Assembly: GCA_023055425.1 (NCBI GenBank)
Contig: JALGPY010000002.1
Span: forward strand, 157,677,345 to 157,741,344
DNA from: Linanthus parryae
Lineage: Eukaryota > Streptophyta > Magnoliopsida > Ericales > Polemoniaceae
DNA length: 64,000 bases
Direction: 5' to 3'
Positions 20,481-33,300 of the stretch are shown in pieces (the first letter of the stretch is position 1; each line of letters starts with the position of its first letter). The notes under the pieces were generated by a model. That model was given only the letters and a program-made list of their open reading frames with translations, was not told the DNA's origin and searched no databases. The translations under genes and the position numbers were made by a program.

Positions 20481-21862
20481 TCAAGGCTTTGAAGATCCTG
20501 TAGACTGTGATGTTCCTTTGCCTTTGCCCTGAGTCTCCTGTTCTTCTTTTGAGACTTCAGCATCTTCAGCCTCTTCCTCAGCTTGCTCTCCTTTCTCTTC
20601 AGCCTTCTTTCCATGAGCTTCCTCATTTTGAATCTTCTCAAAAACCTCATCAACCAATTTGTCCAGATTAGCAGCTTCCTCTCCAGCAGTTTCCTCATTA
20701 TCTGCCTCCTCCTCAGACTGATCAAAGAGATCCTTTGATGTCAGAACAACACAAATACCTTCAAAGGTAAACCATTGGCATAGCGTAGAGAGGGATTTCT
20801 AGTCCTAGTCCAACAAACCATGTGTTCTATCACCACAGTAAGAAGGTCTACCTCAAACCCTTGACAAATCAAGTACATCAAGATTAAAACCTTGTTTGTT
20901 ACCAACTCTTTGGAGTATTCCCTTGGTACCACACACCTCATAATAAAGAAAAATAGGATTTTGGCTTCACAGTTGAACACAGAATGTGTTAACTGCTTGT
21001 TTTCAGAAGCGATTCCCTCCAATAAAAACAAGGCTTTCTCTTTCTCTAGGATCTCGTTTCTATCAGGATAGTCACCAATATTATACTCCCTAGGCACTCC
21101 CAAAACTTTGGAGAACACCCTGTGATCTAACCTAATGTCCACTCCAGCCACCTTTGAGGTTAGGATATATCTATCACTATCATCAAGCTCTTGAACCAGA
21201 TTCAAATAGAACAGTCTGGTTAACCTAGGGTACGCTTCAGAGGGTGGATTCAACATACTTCCAATAGATGAACTTCTCAAATTCTTAATGTAGTCTAATT
21301 CTAAAATCTCCAATAAATCAGAACTGATCATACTACAAAAAGACACCTTTGATGATGCATACCCATCCATCCATACCTTCTTGACATCAGTATTAACAAA
21401 AAAAGATTCAGGCAAGAGATTCTTACCAAAGTTTGTGGCTTTCTTAGTTTTTACTGCACTGTGTTTCACCCTCTTCTTCTTAGTAGTTTCTTCACCCTTC
21501 TTCTCTGGGGTTGCTTCTGCTTTCTTGTCACCAGCCTTCTTCTCCTCTGTAGAAGGAAAATTCTTCTTTTCTTTCTCAGCAATCACTTCTTTCTTTTTCT
21601 TGCTTGACTCCTCCTTTTGATCCTTGTTCCCCTCTTCTTTCACCACCTCCTCTGTTTCAGAATCTGAATCTGACTCAGCCCTAGTTTCTTCTTGAACTTC
21701 CTTCCCTTTCTTGGTCTTCTTTGCAGGGGGTGAAGTCTCATGAACACTATTCGCGTCTTCTAAGTCTGATCCATGAATGGTGATCTTTCTGTTAGCTTTT
21801 CTCTTCACCCTCTTGTTGGAGATCTAACCTAGCTGCTTGATCATTTCGGATTTTCTCTCCAT
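20481..21862 (-). pseudogene. Element C third ORF ('envelope-like'), internally deleted
   Basis: The ATG at 21862 (MERKSEMIKQ) is followed by a stop at 21824, then a 355-codon open stretch from 21808 to 20741. The N-terminal third is very charged (lysine/glutamate runs, SDSDSE). The conserved core reads TSKVAG, RLDHRVFSKVLGVPR, LILMYLICQGF. Near 20745 the text jumps from the SLRYANGLP region straight to VVLTSKDLF, skipping the 170-odd residues present in D; the acidic C-terminus then continues in another frame to a stop at 20481. No transmembrane segment or signal peptide. Function unknown; the envelope-like label is lineage convention. Confidence 0.75.
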
Positions 21863-22299
21863 TTGGGTTAGGGTTTGAGAAATTGAGAGACTGAGGAGAA
21901 AGAGAGATAGAGACAGAGATTGAAGTAGAGAATGAGAGAAAATAAGTCCTGAAGTTGGCTTAAGTAGGTAGCTGAGTTTGACTAAAAGTAGGAGATTTGC
22001 ATGCAAAGAGTTTTCAGAAGATTTTGAAGATATTTGTAGATATTTTGATCAAATCTCTGAACATTTGAAAAGATTCTGTAATTATATAAAAAGATAACAC
22101 AAAATTTTTCATGATACTATTTTTAAATATAATGCAAATCCACTCATCACAACAATGAAACAGTAGTTCAAAGCTTTGAGAAGTTTTAGAGTAATACAGA
22201 AACTTTAAAGCTTTGACCTATATTTTCAAGGCTCCAGAAAATATAATCTCAAGGCTTTGAAATCACACAGATGCTGCACATAGTAACTGATTACTCCCC
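21863..22299 (-). other. Spacer between pol and third ORF of element C
   Basis: 437 bp, AT-rich, no ORF, with TTCAAAGCTTTGAG and CTCAAGGCTTTGA motifs at about 22167 and 22250. Same place and size as in A and D. Confidence 0.7.
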
Positions 22300-25200
22300 C
22301 TAAACCAATGCATCCTTATTTAACATGCCCAATTCAAGCCATAGGGATGCAAACCTCTCATCTGGCAGTGGTTTAGTGAAAATATCAGCTATTTGCTTAA
22401 AACTAGAAATAAAAGATAGAACACTGTCACCTTTTTCTGTGTGATCTCTAAGAAAATGATGTCTCATATCTATATGCTTTATCCTTGGATGCTGTACTGG
22501 ATTCTTTGATATTGAAATGGCACTTGTATTGTCACAGTTGATAGGCACGTTTCTGAAATCATATCCAAGATCTCTTAGCTGCTGTTCAATCCATAAATCC
22601 TGTGAACTAAAGGCTCCAGCTTCAAAAAATTCAGCTTCTGCAGATGACAAGGCTACTAAATTCTGTTTCTTTGAATGCCAACTTATCAATGAAGATCCAA
22701 GAAACTGGCAACATCCAGAAGTACTCTTTCTGTCTACTTTGTATCCTGCAAAGTCTGCATCTGAATATCCACTCAACAAAAAGTTAGTCCTTCTTGGATA
22801 CCAAAGCCCCCAGTCTTTGGTTGCATTCAAATATCTAAAAATCCTTTTTACAGCAATTACATGACTTTCTTTAGGATCAGTTTGAAACCTTGCACACATG
22901 CACACACTAAACATAATATCTGGTCTACTAGCAGTTAGATACAAAAGTGAACTAATCATACCTCTATATTCTTTCTGATTTACACTCTTATTAGTTGTGT
23001 CCTTGTCTAAAGGCAGTGATGAACTCATTGGGGTCTTTACAACCTTGGATTGTGACATGTTATACTTGTTTACCAAGTCCAGGGTGGACTTTCCTTGATG
23101 CACAAAAATTCCTTTCTTCATTTGATGTACATGAAGTCCAAGAAAGAAATCCAGTTCTCCCATCAAGCTCATTTCAAATTCCCTGCACATTAGACTTGAA
23201 ATCTCTTTTGAAAGAGCATCATTAGTAGCACCAAAAAGAATTCATCTACATATATCTAAACAACTAACATATCTTTTTTCTGATATTTTGATAAAAAGAG
23301 TTTTATCAACCAGACCTCTCTTAAACCATTTTCTAACAAAAACTTTGAGAGTCTGTCATACCAAGCCTTTGGGGCTTGCTTAAGTCCATATAATGCTTTC
23401 TCCAGTTTGTAAACCTGATCAGGAAAGGTGTCATTTTCAAAAACTGGTGGTTGAGAAACATATACTTCTTCTTGTAGATAACCATTCAGAAAAGCACATT
23501 TGACATCCATTTGAAAAAGTTTTATGTGATTATGTGATGCAAATGCAAGAAGTATTCTGATAGCTTCTAACCTTGCAACAGGGGCAAATGTTTACTCATA
23601 ATCAATACCTTCCTCTTGGTTGTATCCCTATGCAACCAGTCTTGCTTTGTTTCTAACAACATTACCTTTTTCATCAAGCTTATTTCTGAACACCAATCTT
23701 GTTCCAATCACTGATTGATCCTTTGGTGTAGGAACCAAATTCCAGACATTGTTCCTTTCAAACTCGTTCAGCTCATTCTGCATTGAAATGATCCAGTCTG
23801 CATCCTCTAGTGCTTCCTTTGCATTTTTGGGCTCAATGAGTGATACAAAAGCACTGAATGCACATAGATTTCTCAATTTGTCCTCTTGTCTGAGTTCCAG
23901 TTGTTGGATCTGATATAATATTCTCAGCAGGCTGATCTGAGAGATATTTGAACTTCTTTCTTGGTGACCAAGTGTATGGACTTTCAAGGCTTTAGGTTCT
24001 TGATACAGTAGAAGGAGCATCATATTTCCTGTCAATCTCTGTCTCAAGGGTTTGAGATTTTGGCTCAGCAAGGCGTTCAAGGCCTTAAGATTCTTCTGAA
24101 AGTTTTTGATGCTTAGTTTTACTTTTGCTGACTTTCTCAAGGTCTTCATCAGCCTCATATTTATTCAAACTAAGATCTGCAAAACTTCCACTCAGAGAAT
24201 CATCACACTTTCATCAAAAACAACATGAATACTCTCCTCTACAATCTCAGATCTCTTATTGTAAACCTTGTAAGCTTTGCTGGTTTGAGAATAACCAAGA
24301 AACACACCTTCATCACTTCTAGCATCAAACTTACCTATCTTTGCCATTGTTATGCATAAAAAAAGTACAACCAAAAGGCTTAAAGCAACACTAGGCTTCC
24401 TGCCTTTAAACAGTTCGTAAGGGGTTTTCTTCAAAATTGTCCTGATCAAACATCTATTAAGCACACATTTGGGAGTATTAACAGTTTCTGCCCACAAAGA
24501 ATTTGGAAAATTACTTTCAGTTAACATGGTTCTATACATGTCATCAAGAGTCATATTTTTCCTCTCAACTACACCATTATGCTGAGGAGTTCTAGGTGCA
24601 TAAAATTTGTGTGAGATTCCAAGCTTTGCACAAAATAAATCAAAATCAAGTTGATCAAATTCCCTAGCATGATCACTTCTAATAGATGCAACAAGTAATT
24701 TTTTTAAAGTTTGAAGCTCCTTGCAAAGTTTAGAAAATTCAGATAATGCTTCAGAATTTTCTCTAATAAACATAACCCAAGTATATCTAGAGTAATCATC
24801 AACTAAAAAAAGCATATATCTCTTACCTCTGGGTGTTTGAACCCTCATAGGACCACACAAGTCCATATGCAGCATTTCTACGGGTCTGGAGGTACTTACA
24901 AAATACTTTGGCTTGAATGAGCTTCTGGTCTGTTTAACATGAGTACATGTGTTGCAAAATTAATTATCTTTAAATTTTAAGGATTGGCGATCCTCTTACC
25001 AGATCTTTTGAGATGAGTTTATTCAAGGAATGCATGCTTATATGACCAAGCTTTCTGTGCCATAGTTTTGAGTCATCCTTCAAAGCTTTGAGACACTTCA
25101 GACTATCACCTGCAACTTTGTCAGTACATAGTGCATAAACATTATGTGACCTAGGAGCAGTGAGAATGCAATTGCCTGATTTTTCATCTTGCACCACACA

Positions 25201-26194
25201 TTTCTCCTTTTCAAAAACAAACTTATTAACTTTGTCACAAAGCTGAGAAATACTCAACAAATTATACTTGAGACCATCAACTAAATAAACTTTAGAAATT
25301 GAATATGCAGAATTGTTACCAACACTTCCAATACTAATTATGTTGCACTTTGCTTGGTCCCAAAGTGTGATTGTTCCCTCTGATTTTTCATTCAGTTCTG
25401 AGAATAAAGATTTCTTCCCACTCATATGTCTGGAACATCCACTATCCAAAATCCATTTATGATCTTTCAAAGCTTTGGTGACATCCTGAAAAAATAAATC
25501 AATGCCTTAACAGGCTATTAGACCAAGTGTAGAATTGTCAGAGTCAATCATGTTAGGTGGTCTAACTCCTTTTGGAACCCAAATCTGTTTCACTTGTCCA
25601 TTAAGATGATAAGGATAGGTGTTCCTCATTATGTGAGGTTCCGTCCTTCTAAAGGGGCAAGTTACTTTTACATGTCTAATTTTACAGCAATAATGACATT
25701 TTGGTGAATGTCTGCTTCCTACTATCACAAATGTGGTTTGGATTTTTCTTGGAAAATTTGGATTATATCCAATTCCACTTTTTTGAACCGACTGCAGACT
25801 TCCTCCAAGCATGAGACTTAACTTCTGTTCTGAGCCAGCAAAAGTTGAACGAATTTTCTTGGATTCTTGAAGCTTACTAGTCAATGTAGTGTTTTGTTGT
25901 TCTAAATCATCAGAATGTTTTTTTAGATCAACAAAATTATCAGTTAAAATAGTGTTTTGATCAACTACTTCTTTGACTTGTGATTTTAAAGCTTTGAATC
26001 TACTTTCAAAGCCTTGAAGTCACTGTCAATTTTGTAGCTTCAAGACATTTATTCGGAAAAACCAAATCTAAATTTTCTTCTGCCTGCTCATGAACTTTCA
26101 TTTTAAAAGAGTCAATCTAATTCATGTAACTCTCCTCATTTAAAAACATGCTTTTGAGGATTTCAGGTAACACATCAGAAGGACTAGATAAGAG
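22300..26194 (-). pseudogene. Element C pol (with gag C-terminus) pseudogene
   Basis: SIRE-type polyprotein in fragments. From the right: a gag linker (26194-25890), a second zinc knuckle region (CHYCCKIRHVKVTC near 25690, where the Gly before the His is Arg), protease (WILDSGCSRHMSG near 25455), integrase zinc domain (LWHRKLGHIS near 25065), integrase core (LHMDLCGPMR; IRSDHAREFD near 24690; PQHNGVVERKN near 24580), then RT ([19 protein letters not shown] near 23510; [12 protein letters not shown]) and RNase H (SGYSDADFAGYK; AEAEFFEAGAFSS; INCDNTSAIS) to the stop at 22300 after FTKPLPDERF. A small deletion near 23240 frameshifts the YVDD catalytic motif. Stops also separate integrase from RT. 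Non-functional. Confidence 0.88.
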
Positions 26195-27678
26195 TGAAAG
26201 TGTGTAACGTAGACTAAAAACAGGACCTAAATACTCTAGAAGGGGGGTTTGAATAGAGTATGGAAACTTTTTGCTAAACACATAATTTTAACTAATTAAC
26301 TATGTGGGAAACTCAAATCTCAAGGCCTTGAGCTTTTAGAAAAACAGTCAGAAACTTTCACAGGCAAATAGAAAGCTTCAAGGCCTTCAACTTCAACCAG
26401 TTCCGAACAGTTTATAAACCCTAGTTTGATTTGAGTTGTGTGCAACAGAAAATAACAAAACTGTAAAGTAAAGAACACAAGGTAATTTACAGAGTTCAGT
26501 CCCAATGGACCTAATCTCTGCCTGAGGGATCTAATCCCACCAAGATTGGGCAAACACTTCTTATTACTCACACAGAAACAACCCTATATCTTCAGGCCTA
26601 ATTGATTTCCCTTACACCTATACAGCTTGTGGTTCCAAACCTATCTAGTATCAGCTACTAACTGTTGAGCTAACAAGAACCTCTTGTTGTTCACTTGAAC
26701 AACTAACCACTAGGTTTAGTGAGGTTTTAGATATACAAAAGATGAGCTGATTACAAAACAGAAGAAGAACACAGTAGAAGAATAAGCTTGTGAAGGCCTG
26801 GATGTGTTCTTCTGGAAACTTGAATGATGATCTTCTGAAAGCTGGAATTGAAGCCTCAATGTCTGTGTGTTTGAATGTTTGATCTCCCAAGAATATTCCA
26901 CACCTCTCTCAGTTTTCTGCAAGCCTCTATTGATTTCATTCAAACCGGTCTTTTATCTACTCAATGCAACTGAATGAGAGATTTTAGGATCTCAGTTCCT
27001 ACTAATCCTCATCCTTTCCTACTGCAATTCAAACAACTCTGAGTAGATATTCGTTGGAGTTTGTTGATATTGCATTTGAATGTTTAACAAACCTGCAACA
27101 ACATTAAAACATAGCAACGAAAAAATCCAGAAATATAACAGCACTAAGTCTGTTTGGATTTCCAGTTTTTGAATAAAAACTAGACGAGTGATTAACAATA
27201 ATCTGATTAAATTCTGAAACATATAACTCATGATAAACTATTTTAAGACTCTTAGAAGTCATTAAACAATCACAATAATAAAGATCAAACCCTGCAAGAA
27301 AGAATCAAATTAACTCTGTAAAGCTGTCAGCAGCTCAAGGCACATCTCAAGGCCTTGAAGCTCTGAACATGCTTCACAGTTTTTCAATGTTGAAACCAGA
27401 AATCTATGATTCTCTCTGATCAGGATATCTGCAATTGTGTTAGATATATAGAGAATATAAAATATATGTATTTTCAGCAAATCTCTGATCTTAATTATCA
27501 GATAGCCAATCTACAACACAAGATTGTTAGAACATTGAGCATAATAAAGCTACTCTCAAGGCTTTGAAGCACTGCTCAGTATCTCAAGGCCTTGGAGCCT
27601 CAGAGATACTTTGTCTTTGTATTTCATCACTCAAAATAGTTACTTATCAAAACACACTTAAAGGTCTTTGAGTCAACA
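26195..27678 (-). repeat. Element D 3' LTR (1484 bp)
   Basis: Plus-strand ends TGAAAGTGTG and GAGTCAACA, followed by the polypurine tract. Partner at 56541-58031. Palindromes TCAAGGCCTTGA at about 26318, 27349 and 27581. Confidence 0.9.
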
Positions 27679-27698
27679 ATCTCCCCCTTCATGAAAGA
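27679..27698 (-). other. Polypurine tract of element D
   Basis: Minus-strand AAGGGGGAGAT directly before LTR start TGTTGACTC. The 398 bp from here to the third ORF (27699-28096) are untranslated; nothing recognisable. Confidence 0.85.
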
Positions 27699-28096
27699 CA
27701 AAACCCATAATCTTGTGTGAATATCCCCGCAACTCTATGTAATAATTAGATATCAACATATTGCAGAAACAATAAACAGTAATACCAGTCAAACCAACTT
27801 AACACAAATAATCAGTAATTCTCAGATAACATAGATAATACCAGATCACAACTGATTAACAAAAGCATCTAAATATTATTATTCAAGCACTGAAAAGTAA
27901 CCACAAAAACCACATAATTTCTCCCCCTTTTTGACTTTCATCAAATAAAGGTGAAGAAATTTTGGATCATTACTCAGAGTCTTAAAAAAAACTTAAAACA
28001 AAAAATTTATTCCTAGAAAGTCAAGGCCTTGAGAACAAAAAAGAAGAAAAGAAATAGATAGAAGGAAAGGATAAAGGCTTTGGTCTTCTCAGATCT

Positions 28097-29873
28097 TCAT
28101 TTCTTCTTTGATGTCTGGCCTTTCTCTGAGCGTTCTCCAACTTCTTCATCACTTTCAGCATCATCAGCAGACTGATTTTCATCTTGTTCAGCTTCCACCT
28201 TTACAACAACTTCCTCAATGATCTCATCCACCTTCTTGTTCTTAACCTGTACTAAATCACCCTCTCTAGCTGCATTAACACCTGTGTCTTCACCAGCTTC
28301 TTCTTCATCAATATGATCATATAGATCCTTTGAAGTGAGCACCACTGGAATTGGCTTCTTTTTCTTCTTCAAGAAATCACCTAGCCTTTCATCTGAGTAA
28401 AAACTGGTGTCATGACTAGTAGTAGAATGGATCTTCTCCAAGTTCAAACCTTTGATGACAACATCCAGTTTTCCATTCATCACATTCATCAAACCCTTGA
28501 ACTGATTAAATTCAATAGACTGATCAAATAGCCTTTGTCTGAGATCTTCAATCTCAACCTGCTGATCTTCAAATTTCTCAACCAACAAAAAGTAATCCTC
28601 ATTTGCTTGTCCTTTTGCTGATGTAGATCCCTTTGATTTAAAAAACTCCTTCTCCCCAAGCTCATCTTTTGACAACTCTGAATAGAACTTCCAATGACCT
28701 TTCCCAGTCTGAACTACTTCAATCCTCTGTAAGGCAATTTCATCAATCAACCCATAAACTCCAGTAATCTTTTCCTCTCCTTTCACAGGTACCTCAAAAT
28801 TTTCAAAGAAAAGAGGTAAAAGGTTGGCATAGGGAAGAGGATGGTTTCTAGTTCTAGTAGCACAGTAGATCATATGCTCCATAACCACTGTTGGCAAGTC
28901 TATCTCAAACCCTTGACATATCAGGTACATCAGAATGAGAAATTTATCAGTAACCAACTCCCTTGAGTTTTCACTAGGAATAACACTCCTCATCAGAATT
29001 GTAAACAAAATCTTAGCTTCACAGTTGAGCACAGAGTGTGTCAACTGTTTTGGACCAGAGGGAACACCATCAATGAAAAACATTTCTTTTGCCTTTTCTA
29101 GACACTCCTTCCTATGAGGATAATCAACCACATTATACTTCCTAGGAATGCCCAAGACTTTGGAAAAAGTCCTATGATCTAGCCTCAAGTTTATCCCAGC
29201 CACCTTAGAAGTTAACACCAATTTATCATCTCCTTCTTGAACCAGGTTCAGATAAAATAACCTAGTTAACCTATGATAAGCTTTTGAACTAGGATTTAAC
29301 ACCTTCCAAACTGTAGAATCCCTTAACTTCATCATACAATCAATATCCAGTTTATCATTAATTCTTCAGAAACCATACTACAAAAAGCAACCTTAGAAGA
29401 AGCATATCCTTGCATCCAGACAGTCCTAACTTCAGAACTAACAAACCAATCTGAAGGAATTGCATTTTTACCTTGATAACCCTTTTTGGTTGCAGTAGCA
29501 ACTTGCTTAACCCTTGTTTTCTTCTCAGTGGGTTTGCTCTTCTCTTGTTCTCCTTCAGTTGACTTCTTCTTGCTTTCCTGAGAAGATTTCCCCTCTTCTC
29601 TTCACCAGCCTTTTTCTTCTCTCCCCCTCTCTTCTTGTCTGACCTAGGTTGATCACCACCCTGAGTCTCTATCTCCTTCTGTGGATTAATACTTGAACCT
29701 TCATCTCCCTTTTCTGTTCTGATCTTCTTTGCAAGAGGAGTGTCCTCATGCAAACTCTAAGTGTTCTCTGAATCCGAATCAGAGAGCACAATTTTCTCCT
29801 TCTTGTTTGCCCTCTTCTTGGATCTGCCAGAAGGCTTCCCCTGTTGTTGAATCCTGGCTGATTTGCGCTCCAT
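28097..29873 (-). pseudogene. Element D third ORF ('envelope-like'), near complete
   Basis: Best copy of the third ORF. The ATG at 29873 starts MERKSARIQQ, then a basic stretch (GRSKKRANKK) and SDSDSE. A stop at 29757 and a frameshift near 29600 separate this from the long open part (29335 to 28097, 412 residues). The core has VLTSKVAGINLRLDHR, FSKVLGIPRKYN, LNCEAKILF and ILMYLICQGFEIDLP. A probable coiled coil (VEKFEDQQVEIEDLRQRL) and a very acidic C-terminus ending TSKKK follow. No hydrophobic segment long enough to span a membrane and no signal peptide. The core may belong to the group annotated as putative plant transposon protein; that is from memory of the family, not tested here. Confidence 0.75.
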
Positions 29874-30312
29874 TGTGGGTTTAGGGTTTTGAAAAGAGAA
29901 TGAGAATAAGAGAAATAGAGAGAGGGTAGAAGAACGTAGAGGATTGAGAGAGAATGAAGAAGAATAAGCCCTGACTTTCAGCTTAAGTAGGTTGAAAAGA
30001 TGAGTCATAAAAGGACTCTACTAAAATCAACATGCAAAAAGAATCTTTGAAAATATTTTTGAATACTTTAGAAAATTCTCTGAGTAATTCAGATATTATG
30101 CAGTTATCTAAAGAGATAAGATATAATATTTTGTGATCCATTTTTTTTAAATACAGATGTTTCAAGACCTGGAGAACGATCTCAAGGCCTTGAGATTTTC
30201 TGCAGTTTTAGAAGTTTCAAAGCTTTGAGCTATACTTTCAAGGCTTTGGAAAGTATAATCTCAAGGCTTTTAGATTTCAACACATAAACACAAGTAAGTA
30301 CTAATACTCCCC
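29874..30312 (-). other. Spacer between pol and third ORF of element D
   Basis: 439 bp with no ORF. It carries a cluster of palindrome variants: TCTCAAGGCCTTGAGA (about 30179), TTTCAAAGCTTTGAG (about 30216) and CTTTCAAGGCTTTGG (about 30235). Confidence 0.75.
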
Positions 30313-33300
30313 CTAAACCAATGCATCATTGTTTAACATACCCAATTCAAGCCTTAGGGATGAAAACCTATCATCTGACAAAGGTTTAGTGAAAATGTCA
30401 GCAATCTGCATTGAAGTAGAAATAAAAGATAGAACAACATCACCTTGTGCTGCATGATCTCTAAGGAAGTGATGTCTCACATCTATGTGCTTGGTTCTTG
30501 AGTTCTGGACTGGATTCTTAGAGATTGAGATAGCACTTGTGTTGTCACAATGAATAGGAACATTTCAGAAATTATAGCCATGATCTCTAAGTTGCTGTGC
30601 AATCCATAAAACTTGTGAACAGCAAGCTCCAGCTGCAATGTATTCAGCTTCTCCAGTTGATACTGCTACAGAATTTTGCTTCTTAGACTGCCAACTGATC
30701 AGTGAAGATCCAAGAAACTGGCAACATCCAGAAGTACTCTTTCTATCTACTTTATATCCTGCAAAATCTGCATCTGAATAGCCACTCAACATAAAATTAG
30801 ATCTCCTTGGATACCAAATCCCCAAGTCTCTGGTTCCATTCAAATATATAAAAATTCTTTTGACAACAGTTAATTGACTTTCCTTAGGATCTTCTTGAAA
30901 TCTAGCACACATACAAACACTAAAAATAATATCAGGTCTACTAGAAGTTAAATACAAAAGAGATCCAATCATACCTCTATATTCCTTTTGACTCACACAC
31001 TGACCATTTGAATCCTTGTCTAATGAGAGTAATGAACTCATAGGAGTTTTAAGAACCTTGGACTGTGACATATAGTACTTGTTCAATAAGTCCTTGGTAT
31101 ACTTTCCTTGTTGTACAAATATTCGTTTCTTCATTTGCAAAATATGAAGTCCAAGAAGGAAATTCAGTTCTCCCATTAAGCTCATCTCAAACTCCCTCCA
31201 CATCAGACTAGAGAACTCTTTTGAAAGAGCATCATTAGTAGCACAAAACAAAATATCATCCACATAAATCTGAGCTACTAACAAATCACTTTCATGATGT
31301 TTAATAAAAATATTTTTATCAACTAGACCTCTCTTGAAATTGTTGTCAAGCAAAAATTTTGAAAGTCTATCATACCAAGCCCTTGGAGCTTGTTTTAACC
31401 CATAAAGAGCTTTATCTAGTTTGTAAACATGTTCAGAAAAGTTTTCATCTTCAAAACTAGGAGGTTGTGCTACAAAAACATCTTCTTGTAAATAACCATT
31501 CAGAAAAGCACATTTGACATCCATTTGATAAAGCTTTATATGATTGTGAGATGAAAATGCAAGAAGTATTCTAATAGCTTCTATCCTGCCAACAGGAGTA
31601 AAAGTCTCCTCATAGTCTATAACTTCTTCCTAATTATATCCCTGTGCCACAAGTCTTGCTTTGTTCCTTACCACTTTTCCATTTTCATCAAACTTATTTC
31701 TGAACACCCATCTGGTTCCTATAACTGATTTCTCTTTTGGTCTGGGAACCAGATCCCATACCTTGTTTCTTTCAAATTCATTCTGCTCACTTTGCATTGC
31801 AATGATCCAGTCTGCATCTTATAGAGCTTCCTTGGTACTTTTAGGCTCAATCAATGATACAAAGGCACTAAAAGCACACAAGTTCTTCAACTGTCCTCTT
31901 ATCTGAGTTCAGTTGATGGATCAGATATGATACTGTCAGCTGGATGATCTGCAAGATACTTAAACTTCTTCCTTGGTATCCAGGAATATGTTCCTTCAAG
32001 GCTTTGAGTTATTGAAACAGTACAGAGAGCATCATAGAAAGTTTCAGTTTCTGTCTCAAGGCTTTGAGATTTTGGCTCTACAGGGGGTTCAAGGCCTTGA
32101 GATTCTGCTGATTGATTCTGCACATTAGTTTTGCCTTTGTCCTCTTTCACAGCATCATCATCTGACTCATGCTTGTTCAAATTTAGATCTGCAAAAGTTT
32201 CACTCAGAGAATCCTCAGTACTTTCATCAAAAAACACATGAATACTCTTTCCACAATCTTGGTTTTTCTATTATAAATTCTATAAGCTTTGCTAGTTTAA
32301 GAATATCCAATAAATACACCTTCATCACTCCTAGCATCAAATTTACCAATATTGTATCTACCATTATTATGCACAAAACAGATACAACCAAAATGTTTGA
32401 AATAAGAAACACTAGGCTTCCTACCTTTAAACAGTTCATAATGAGTCTTTTTCAAGATAGGTCTAATCAAGCATCTATTTAGCACATAATTGGCAGTATT
32501 AACAGCTTCTGCCCACAAGAACTTTGGCAAATTACTTTCAAGTAGCATGGTTCTAGACATATCCTCAAGTGTCCTATTATTACTTTCAACTACTCCATTT
32601 TGCTGTGGAGTTCTAGGTGCAGAAAATTTGTGTGATATTCCATGCTTTGCAAAAAATAAATCAAAGTCAAGTTGATCAAATTCTCTACCATGATCACTTC
32701 TAATGGATGCAACAGGTAAATTTTTCAAAGTTTGAAGCTCTTTGCACAATCTTGAAAACTCGGATAAGGCTTCAGTTTTGTCTCTAATAAACATCACCCA
32801 AGTAAATCTAGAATAATCATCTACTATAACAAGCATATACCTCTTACCTTTGGGGTCTAAACTCTCATAGGACCACACAAGTCAATATGCAACAGTTCTA
32901 AGGGTCTAAAAGTACTTACAAAGTTCTTTGGCTTGAATGAGCTTTTGGTTTGTTTACCTTGTACACATGCCTTGCAAACCTCATCATCTGAAATTTTTTG
33001 TGATGGTAATCCTCTTACCAAATCCTTTGACATGAGTTTATTCAAGGTGTGTATGCTAATATGCCCAAGCTTTCTGTGCCAAAGCTTTGAATCTTCGTTC
33101 AAGGCCTCGAGGCATCTTAATTTGTCACCAATACTACCTATACCAAAAATATTGCATTTTGATTTGTCACCAAGTGTGATTATTCCTCCAGATTTTTCTA
33201 TAAGCTCAGTAAAGAGAGATTTCTTTCCACTCATATGTCTGGAACAACCACTGTCTAATATCCATTTCTGATCTTTCAAGGCCTTGGTGACATCCTGCAA

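Noticed and set aside
21381..21620. Plus-strand ORFs opposite the Lys/Glu-rich third ORFs (also 4211-4437, 14051-14326)
   Set aside because: Shadows of charged low-complexity coding sequence on the other strand, giving Ser/Phe-rich text without domains.
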